DNA of 64,000 nt from assembly GCA_003988855.1 (NCBI GenBank), contig QYAI01000115.1:62001-126000 (forward strand). The letters run 5' to 3'. A program made the translations under genes and the position numbers. Each line of letters starts with the position of its first letter. Within the stretch, counting starts at the first letter, position 1. Positions 56,225 to 64,000 of this stretch are shown here, in pieces. The notes under the pieces are model-generated. The model had not been told where the DNA came from. It did not search any database and saw only the letters and a list, made by a program, of their open reading frames with translations. This DNA is from Arachnopeziza araneosa (taxonomy: Eukaryota; Ascomycota; Leotiomycetes; Helotiales; Arachnopezizaceae).

Positions 56225-59200
56225 TCATCTACTACTCCTTAAAAATCCCACAACACCACCACAATATCCAACTAAGTCGCTTAGTCTGGTCCCTTCTTTC
56301 TCCTGTTCTTGTCTCCATCTCCTCAAGGCCCCCACTAATTTTTCGTCGTGCGCTACAGCGTCCACGTGCAAGCGCAGAAAGACTGCCATCCAGGCTTGCA
56401 CGAGCTCATAATCCCGTCTTTGCTGGAGGCGATTGGTTAGTGCTTGGACAAAATGCACGAGTTCTTCCGGGGGCTGAAGGGAGCGGATTTCAAGATCCGC
56501 AGCGGAAGGAGAGAGAGTAGAGAGGTACGTGACGAACGGTACATCTGCGCTCAATTAGTATTTAGTTGGAGATGAAGAGATGAAGATGTCAAGGAAACTT
56601 ACAATCACCGCTCTCACCCCCTTCTCTCAATGTAACGGTAAATGCACCCTCGCCAGCTAATCTATCCATCTTCATAATCCTCGAGCGCTCGGCAATACTA
56701 TCACTTGTCTTCTCATCGATTGTAAGATTTGGCATGGCCTTATTTAGCGAAGGGAGGAAGAATGGCGCTTTCTCCGGTATTTTTGGAGCCTCTTTTGGTT
56801 TGTTTCGTTGCTTGATTTGGTCCAAGAATAAGAGATTTTGCCAGCGCGATTTGGGAACAAGACTCAAGGTCACTATATCCTCGCTCAACTGGTCTAGAGA
56901 TTGCACTGGGAGAGAATCTTGCTCTTCTTCCTCTTCGCCTTCAAATGCTTCATCAATCATGCCGTGACCACCTTCGCCTGAAGCCGTAGGTGCTGAGATC
57001 TCGGCAATTTCATCCTCTGAGATGTGCCGTGTAGGAACGTGCGTGAACAGTGTCTTGTTGTTCCAGATATTGACACCGACCTCCCCTTCACAGCTTGATG
57101 CCAAAAATTCACCAGTTGCGGAGAAAGCTAGTGCTGTACATTGTGTCCCCATTCGAATTGCGTCAATAAGGTGCCCTGTTGGTAAGTCCCACACACGAAT
57201 AACACAATCTGATGAGGCCGCAATAATCCACCTGCCATCGTTCGAAAAGCAAAAATCGTTGATAGATCCTTTGCAACCCCATAACTCTCGTATCGTTTTC
57301 TTAGTCTCAATGTCCACTACCCGAATAGAAAGATCATCGCAAGCAAGGGCAATCAAGTCGTTGGGAGAATGATACCGAATACCAGTTATAGATGCCATTG
57401 GATGCCAATTTAATTCATCAACGAGATTTCCTGTTTTGAAATCCCAGAATTTGATTTTTCCGTCCAGTGAACAGCTGATGACTCGCTTATTTAGAGAATC
57501 CACAACTAGACCAGTGACTGACTTTTTGTGTTTGCCAAGTCCTGGATGGAATTTCTTTGCGGCTGAATTCCCCAAGGTTTGCTCTGCGGCCTTTGCTTGC
57601 TCGATTTTGATTTGCCTTGCTTGCGCAGGAGTCAATTTTGAAGGATACCTCTGTCGATGAAGCCCTGATTGTAAATTGAACATGTCAATACCACCCATCT
57701 CGGACCCAATCACAGCAAATGTTCCACATGGACTTATTGTGACACTACTGACATTACCACCGTCTCCAGTCTCGAATGCCCATCGACCAGCTTTTTTTCT
57801 GCCCCAAAACCACGTTCTCGCAAATTTGTCGTCCTGATGGCCGGTAACAATGCTCTCCCACCCGGTAGTGCCGCTTGCTGTGGCATCTGTGTTTTTCTTG
57901 TTGTTGCCCTTCTGCCATATCGCGCCATTTCCAGAATTCGATCCCATACCGCCATCTCGGTTCATGCACATCGCCAAACATGTGATTTCAGGTGCTTTTA
58001 GGTCATCTAGGCTGGTGCTGGATTCGTTGGCCACAGCTGGCCCGAGCATCCCCATCTTTTTTGCTTTCTTTCTGATGTTTCCTTGGCTCAGCTCTGTACT
58101 TTGAGCATCTCGCCGCAGACTCCATCCCCATAAGCTTCGGTCCTTCCCGGCACTGAGTAGCCACTTTCCTCCACCTTCGGCACCATCGAAGTCAGATGGC
58201 AGAAATAGCAGTTTGGTAACGGGAGCGGCGTGTCCACTTCTAGAATGTAAAATCCGAGGAATTGGAGAGAATGGTATCTCATCAAAGATCCAAGATTTCA
58301 AGGAGTTGTCCAAGCCACTCGTCACAATCACCGGTTGTCCTGGAAGAAATTCAACTTTGCTGACACCACCCCCGACCGTTGAACCGGCGGATAAAGGGGG
58401 ATTATGAGCTCCTCGGAGAACACCCATTACTCGCCCACCATTGTTGAGGTCCCAAAATGTGACGTCTCCATTTTCTGGTCCAGCTGTTGCCATGACTCCT
58501 GGCTTTCTACCTTCTTCGCCTGCTCCGAGGTCATCGGTCCGAAAGGAGATTGAAGATATTGCCGAATCGCTACTATGGAGATGAATTACAGTCTTGTCGG
58601 AGCGTATATCATGAACTACAAGATATCCCTCCGCATAAGCAATTGCGAGCAGGGATAGAGCAGGAGTTGGCTGCATCGCTGTCACCGCACCGCAATTTGC
58701 CGCAGGAGGCATAATGGTATATACCAGCTTCCCAGAGCTGATGTTCCAGATCTCTATACTACCATCCTTTCGCGCAGCAAATATTTTGTTCAGATAGGTA
58801 GGCATATTGCAAACTCCTCCCGTCAATTCGTTACCTCCCTTGGGTGCCACCGTGGGGTATAGAGTTGTGTAATGTTCGTAGGTAGTAGACTTCCATACTT
58901 CGATCCTCGTTGAGCAAGATCCAATAATCCATGATCCAAATATCAAAATCTGCTTGATTGGTTGGTGGAGGTCGGTTGGGATATCCAGTTCGACAATCCG
59001 TTTTCCACGCTTGAAAACCCAGAGCCCTGGAGTCATATCTGCACCAGCCCATGCGGTGAAAACTCCATCTTTCCACGCTAGCGTCGCTGTGATGTCTCCT
59101 GGGGTCTGTGGTCGAGTAAGGAAGACGAGATTGAGGCCGCGCTTGAGATCGTAGGTTTGCAGACATTTTCCCACCGAGGTGGTGATCTGGAAGGTAGTTT

Positions 59201-59423
59201 TGCCCAGAGGGGTGGAGGTAAATGGCACGGGCGTTGAAGAGACTAAACCAATTGTCTAAGTAGTTAGCAGAAGATGGTACGATATCTCGACCGAAAAACA
59301 TACTCGAAATGGCGTGAATATTCTCGATTGCCGGATGGTTTTGCTCGGCGCATCTGCTCCGTTGAGCTTTTGTCGTTTGGCGACAGGACCTTCTTGGGTC
59401 GCCTGTACCAGAGTCGACGGCAT
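56225..59423 (-). CDS. utp21: UTP21/WDR36, U3 snoRNP-associated WD40 protein
   Basis: Three exons (59304-59423, 56603-59255, 56225-56544) with 48- and 58-nt introns give 1030 aa. The first exon (GADAPSKTIRQSRIFTPFR) splices into TIGLVSSTPVPFTSTPLGK, the family's standard opening; the inner acceptor CTTAG, not the later TTTAG, keeps this frame. Two WD40 propellers follow, with units such as IFAARKDGSIEIWNIS, VIVTSGLDNSLKSWIFD, VISCSLDGKIKFWDF and IIAASSDCVIRVWDL. The C-terminal UTP21 domain (SRWQNLLFLDQIKQRNKP) crosses the last intron into VPFVTYLSTLSPSAADLEIR. It acts in the small-subunit processome on pre-18S rRNA in the nucleolus. A core gene with no sign of decay. Confidence 0.95.
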
Positions 59424-60046
59424 CTTGTCCGACACAATGCCTTGGTGCAGGAGAAGAGAATCAAATGGTTGTCGTGGGAGGCAGCATCTGGGTTGCAGGT
59501 GTTTGGTGGTGCTCGTAGATTTTTTTGTGCTGGGGCAAAGTCCGGACTGGGAGGGCGACATAACTTTCCTCTGTGCCTGCGCTCGCCAAATCCTCCCCAG
59601 GGATTGCGGCGTGGGGGAGGGGAAAACGTGCTGGGACTGCTGGGACTGAAACGTTCACCTCACGGAACTTTATTTCAGCCTCCAAATCCCCTCTCAGTGT
59701 CATCATCGCCATCATCGCCATCGCGTTTGCTTCCGGGCTTCTGCTTCTGCTTCTGCTTTGTTCTTGTGCCTCCCCCATCTTTGGCTGCTGGTGTTGGACT
59801 TGCGCGCTCCCTGTCCTGCTAGCAGACTCTGTAGCTCTTCCTTCCCCCGGTCGCACGTCATATTGCCGATAACCTTTTCCCAAGGAAGGGAAGGGCAGGG
59901 AGAGATGGAGACAAACCTCACCCTGGCTCGTTATGTGCCTTCTTTATTCCACCTCGATCCGATAACCCGCCGTCTTCATCATGAGCGCCTCACCCCGTAA
60001 CTCGATTGCCTGACCTCTGCCACAGACAAGGCGGCAATTCCGCACA
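59424..60046. other. divergent promoter of UTP21 and VIP1 genes
   Basis: 623 bp between the two starts. It contains a CT/CTG-rich stretch around 59700-59780. Overlapping ORFs in several frames have no motif. Confidence 0.55.
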
Positions 60047-63000
60047 ATGGAGCGTCCTGATATCAGCTGGAGGATGGAGGCTATCAATCTCGGCCCCTCC
60101 TCTACCAGCGCGGTTGTCGACTCCCCGCAACCAAGCCCCGACTTTGAAATTTCAATGTCGAACCTCATGCTCCCGAAATCAAGACAGACCTCCCATAGTC
60201 TTTCATCTGCCGCCAGCATCCATTCAACGACGAGCAGGAAAGGCCGGCATGCAGAGCCCGAGCCCACAGAGGCCAACGCAGATAGAGCTAACATCTCGAT
60301 GCCTCCACCGCTTGGGAGGCCCTCGTTCGATTCACGACGCTCGTCCAACCTGAGCCAGAAAAGTCAGCAACCTGCGGGGGCATACGATGCTTGGAAACAC
60401 AGTGCTGCATCCAGTCGAAGACCAAGCAGGGAAGATCTTGCCATTGATGACCTCGAGACACCGAAAATCCCTGCAGGCATGACTTCAGACGAGAAAAAAT
60501 ACCCAGATCTGCCAGATCCAGCCCTTCGACAGAGGCCGTCGATCCCAGATTTCGAGACCAAACGCATGTCAGTCTCGTCAATGTATTCTCTGACCTCTGT
60601 CAGGGCCGGAGGGGCACCAAGTTCGGCAGCATCTGCAAATGGCTCTGAACCAGGTGCAACCACGACTCCGCGCTCGGCAACCTCTACCAAATCTCCCACT
60701 CAAGCCTTTTCTCATGCTGAGACTTCCACGTCTGCCATATCTGTCACCACATCCTCTTCCAATCAGTTTGGAACTCCGAGTCAATCAAGCACCCACCAGC
60801 TTACGCCTCGTGAAAGCCCAGCCCACGCAAACGAGATCGCCAAGCGAAATGCAGTGCAAAGAGGTGAAGGAGCACCACGCTTGCAACCATCAAGATCGCG
60901 GAGTCGGGCAAAGAGACGATTTAGTGGCAGCACTGCTGCCAGTAGCCATAGTCCAAGTAGTGAAAAGGGTTTGCAGCCTAGAAGAGACGAAGAGAAAGCC
61001 GCGCCAATTGGCATCATCGGAGTATGTGCTCTTGATGCAAAAGCCCGCAGCAAGCCCAGCAGGAATATTCTCAATCGATTGATATCCAAAGGAGAATTTG
61101 AGGTAGTGGTCTTCGGAGACAAAGTCATTCTGGACGAGGACGTCGAGAATTGGCCGGTCTGCGACTTTCTTATTTCTTTTTACTCGGATGGATTTCCACT
61201 TGACAAAGCTATCGCTTACGTGAAGGCTCGAAAGCCTTTCTGTGTCAATGATGTGCCGATGCAGAAGATTTTGTGGGATCGCAGAATTTGTTTGATGATT
61301 CTTGATAAGATTAATGTTCCAACTCCCAGAAGGCTCGAAGTCAATCGAGATGGCGGGCCAAGGATTTTGACGTTAGAAATGGCTCAGCATTTGAAAGACA
61401 CCACAGGTGTCGTTCTTGAAGGTCCAGAAGACGGCACTGGCGGTCAAGCCATACCTCCGAGACGAGTTGAGCTATTGGATGATGGCGATACATTGAGCGT
61501 AGATGGAACCTTACTGCCCAAGCCCTTCGTCGAGAAGCCAATTAGCGGCGAGGATCACAATATTTGCATCTACTATCCCAAAAGCCAAGGTGGCGGAGCG
61601 CGAAAGCTTTTCCGTAAGATTGGCAACAAAAGCTCGGAATGGGTTGAAGGCATGATCGTTCCTCGAGCGATTCTAGAACCAGGGAGTAGTTATGTATATG
61701 AAAAGTTTATGAAGGTGGATAACTCAGAAGATGTGAAAGCATATACGGTTGGGCCTAGCTTTTGTCATGCCGAGACACGAAAATCGCCCGTCGTTGATGG
61801 ACTAGTAAGACGTAATACTCACGGCAAAGAAGTTCGATACGTCACAAGTTTGTCCAAGGAAGAGGCATCCATGGCAAGTCGGATCGCTGTAAGCTTCGGA
61901 CAGCGAGTCTGCGGTTTCGATCTTCTACGTGCTGAAGGAAAGAGCTTTGTGATTGACGTTAATGGCTGGAGCTTTGTTAAAGACAATGAGGAGTATTATG
62001 ATCAGTGTGCGAAGATTTTGAAAGACATGTTTACTCGGGAGAAGCAGAGACAATTGGGCACGTTTCCAGCATCAGGACCAATTACATCTCCTCTCGGCGA
62101 TGGCACATCTCATACTCGAAGAGAAACGGCTACAAGTAAGGAGAACCATCGGTCAGCGTTCATACAAATCCTCTCAAAATCACCAAGCATGTCAAAGCTG
62201 GGCCATCATATCCACAGAAATTCGACCACGCCATCTTCGCCGGATGTGTCAAGCGCACCAACTCCCGGGGGCAGCCCAATGTTAACAGCTTCACCCAAAG
62301 AATTACCTCTCATTCCTCAGTCTGCACCACTGTTACCTCCTCCTAGTATGAGCCTTCCGATCTCTAGCACTCCTTCGACTGCGCCGTCGACACCCATACC
62401 AAGCATCACTTCAACAACCGATATACCTCCTCCGGCACCCAAGCATACTTGGAAACTAAAAGGAATGGTATCTGTTATACGCCACGCCGATCGAACACCA
62501 AAACAAAAGTATAAATTTACCTTTCACACGAAGCCGTTCATCGATCTGCTCAAAGGTCACCAAGAAGAAGTTCTTCTTATTGGCGAGGACGCCCTCGATA
62601 GTGTGATGGTTGCCGTTGAATTGGCTCTTCGAGAAGGCATCGAAGATCGTGAGAAGCTTCGGATCTTGAGGAACGTCTTGGCAAAGAAAGGTGGATGGGC
62701 CGGGACGAAGGTTCAGATCAAGCCGATGTTTAGAAAGAAGAAGACTGAAGCAACCCCTCCTCCCGATGTCGTGATTCCTAACGACAACGAGGCGTCAGCT
62801 CAAATTTCTAGTGAAACACCTGCTAGACCATTCAAACGACAAGATTCTTTGACTGGAATTACATTATCTCGAATCACTGCTGCTGAAGATGGCATGGTCT
62901 TAGATAAACTACAGCTTATAGTGAAATGGGGCGGCGAACCGACTCATTCAGCCAGATATCAAGCACAAGAGCTCGGCGAAAATATGCGAAATGATCTACT

Positions 63001-64000
63001 GCTCATGAATCGCGAGGTTCTCGACGAAGTTCATGTATTCAGCAGCTCAGAACGTCGTGTGACAACTAGTGCTCAGATTTGGGCTTCTGCTTTCACAGAT
63101 CAGAAAGAGCTACCCAGTGATTTCATCACGATTCGAAAGGATCTCTTGGATGATTCAAATGCTGCGAAAGATGAGATGGACAAGGTTAAAAAGAAGCTCA
63201 AAACGTTACTGCGCGTCGGCAATGAAGCACCGCCCCAGTTTGCTTGGCCTTCGAATATGCCTGAGCCTTCTATGGTCCAACGATATGTCGTTCAGTTGAT
63301 GAAGTTTCATCGGAGGGTTATGCGATCCAACTACAACAAGCTATACGGTGGTGCTTCATCGTCATTGAATGCCATCGCAAATCCTGGTGACAAAGAAAAG
63401 CCTGAGGGATCAAGCATACCAGGAACCGCAATAGCTCAGGCTACTGCCACTAGTAGTATCCAATCTCGGTGGTGCTGTGGCGAGGACGCAGAGTTATTCA
63501 AAGAGAGATGGGAGAAGCTATTTTCTGAATTTTGCGATGGTGACAAAGTTGACCCGAGCAAAATCTCGGAGCTGTATGACACGATGAAATTTGATGCCCT
63601 TCATAATCGTCAATTTTTAGAATGGGTCTTTACGCCAAGCAAGAGTATCCTCGCAGAAGAGGAAGAAGCCATTGCGGCAGAATCCGTCGGCATAGAGAAA
63701 GAAAAGAAGCAGCCAAGGGAGGAGGATGCAACTGCAGACGAGCATCTCGAGAAGGCTGATAGAGCCGAGAGCAGCAAAAGTCTCCATAGACGCATGTTTC
63801 GACGTCGCTCCATGATGACCGCAAAACCCAATGAAGAACCTCCTGAGCAGTATTTTCGACTCTTCACTGGCAATAGTCAAACGAAAGCAAAGACAGACGC
63901 CAGACTCGACAAGCTCCGAGAGCTTTACAAACTTGCCAAAGTGCTCTTCGATTTTATCTGTCCCCAAGAATACGGAATGACAGATAGCGAGAAGCTGGAA
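60047..64000 (+). CDS. vip1: inositol hexakisphosphate/diphosphoinositol-pentakisphosphate kinase VIP1/Asp1 (3' end outside window)
   Basis: One open frame of 1318 codons from the ATG at 60047 to the right edge. Residues 1-315 are a Ser/Thr-rich disordered leader. The ATP-grasp kinase half begins near residue 320 (IGIIGVCALDAKARSKPSRN) and continues with LISKGEFEVVVFGDKVILDE, KPFVEKPISGEDHNICIYYP and FGQRVCGFDLLRAEGKSFVI. The histidine-phosphatase-like half begins with VSVIRHADRTPKQKYKFTF (Arg812-His813). The enzyme makes and removes the 1-position pyrophosphate on inositol phosphates, in phosphate sensing and polarity control. A GTAAGG near 62134 is not needed as a donor because the frame stays open. 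It is divergent from UTP21. The end is cut by the window, so the true length is unknown. Confidence 0.95.
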   Translation, partial: MERPDISWRMEAINLGPSSTSAVVDSPQPSPDFEISMSNLMLPKSRQTSHSLSSAASIHSTTSRKGRHAEPEPTEANADRANISMPPPLGRPSFDSRRSSNLSQKSQQPAGAYDAWKHSAASSRRPSREDLAIDDLETPKIPAGMTSDEKKYPDLPDPALRQRPSIPDFETKRMSVSSMYSLTSVRAGGAPSSAASANGSEPGATTTPRSATSTKSPTQAFSHAETSTSAISVTTSSSNQFGTPSQSSTHQLTPRESPAHANEIAKRNAVQRGEGAPRLQPSRSRSRAKRRFSGSTAASSHSPSSEKGLQPRRDEEKAAPIGIIGVCALDAKARSKPSRNILNRLISKGEFEVVVFGDKVILDEDVENWPVCDFLISFYSDGFPLDKAIAYVKARKPFCVNDVPMQKILWDRRICLMILDKINVPTPRRLEVNRDGGPRILTLEMAQHLKDTTGVVLEGPEDGTGGQAIPPRRVELLDDGDTLSVDGTLLPKPFVEKPISGEDHNICIYYPKSQGGGARKLFRKIGNKSSEWVEGMIVPRAILEPGSSYVYEKFMKVDNSEDVKAYTVGPSFCHAETRKSPVVDGLVRRNTHGKEVRYVTSLSKEEASMASRIAVSFGQRVCGFDLLRAEGKSFVIDVNGWSFVKDNEEYYDQCAKILKDMFTREKQRQLGTFPASGPITSPLGDGTSHTRRETATSKENHRSAFIQILSKSPSMSKLGHHIHRNSTTPSSPDVSSAPTPGGSPMLTASPKELPLIPQSAPLLPPPSMSLPISSTPSTAPSTPIPSITSTTDIPPPAPKHTWKLKGMVSVIRHADRTPKQKYKFTFHTKPFIDLLKGHQEEVLLIGEDALDSVMVAVELALREGIEDREKLRILRNVLAKKGGWAGTKVQIKPMFRKKKTEATPPPDVVIPNDNEASAQISSETPARPFKRQDSLTGITLSRITAAEDGMVLDKLQLIVKWGGEPTHSARYQAQELGENMRNDLLLMNREVLDEVHVFSSSERRVTTSAQIWASAFTDQKELPSDFITIRKDLLDDSNAAKDEMDKVKKKLKTLLRVGNEAPPQFAWPSNMPEPSMVQRYVVQLMKFHRRVMRSNYNKLYGGASSSLNAIANPGDKEKPEGSSIPGTAIAQATATSSIQSRWCCGEDAELFKERWEKLFSEFCDGDKVDPSKISELYDTMKFDALHNRQFLEWVFTPSKSILAEEEEAIAAESVGIEKEKKQPREEDATADEHLEKADRAESSKSLHRRMFRRRSMMTAKPNEEPPEQYFRLFTGNSQTKAKTDARLDKLRELYKLAKVLFDFICPQEYGMTDSEKLE

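Noticed and set aside
62125..62145. GTAAGG as an intron donor in VIP1
   Set aside because: The frame stays open on both sides and continues into conserved domains, so no intron is needed.

Overview
The window is nuclear DNA of a filamentous ascomycete (Pezizomycotina). Almost every gene is cut by 43-150 nt GT..AG introns. The content is typical of that group: a fused heme-dioxygenase/P450 (Ppo-type) oxylipin enzyme, a Zn2Cys6 regulator, a NACHT STAND protein, a Clr5-domain protein, an AA9 polysaccharide monooxygenase with a CBM1, and RIP-like decay of some genes. A Leotiomycete-like saprobe or plant associate is my guess. No phylogenetic test was possible.

Layout. 0-2 kb: a small single-pass membrane protein. 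2.6-7.4 kb (minus): a very long Ppo-type fatty-acid oxygenase with an extra N-terminal membrane module and a C-terminal three-fold repeat. 8.2-14 kb: a DUF2235 hydrolase, a convergent lectin-like beta-propeller/Cys-rich protein, and a secreted Cys-rich protein. 14.4-17.7 kb: a decayed stretch with broken TPR and CorA-like genes and an AT-rich patch. 17.7-20.5 kb: a prolyl-4-hydroxylase-like enzyme and an ER thioredoxin/PDI-like protein with micro-exons and a C-terminal RDEL. 20.5-21.9 kb: more decayed sequence. 21.9-26.7 kb: a Zn2Cys6 factor, a Rossmann reductase-like protein and a P450, possibly a small metabolic set. 27.5-34.8 kb: a NACHT protein and a Clr5 protein. 34.8-39.1 kb: mostly non-coding with two small genes. 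39.1-42.5 kb: housekeeping genes (CENP-O/Mcm21 and an acetyl-CoA transporter) in a divergent pair. 43.2-44.4 kb: the AA9-CBM1 enzyme. 44.4-51.6 kb: a gene-poor, AT-rich, decayed island with palindromes and a heavily broken conserved gene. 51.7-55.7 kb: a GPI-type surface protein and a GT31 glycosyltransferase. 56.2-64 kb: UTP21 (ribosome biogenesis) and, divergent from it, VIP1/Asp1 (inositol pyrophosphate kinase), which runs off the right edge.

Exon borders were read by hand: splice consensus, frame continuity over the whole gene, and fit to the family pattern from memory. Every multi-exon model given sums to a multiple of three. Transcript evidence was not available. The most unusual items are the extended Ppo enzyme (membrane front end, unusual P450 I-helix, repeated C-terminal motif) and the PDI-like gene, where two donors 3 nt apart would switch the active site between CEPC and WYEPC.
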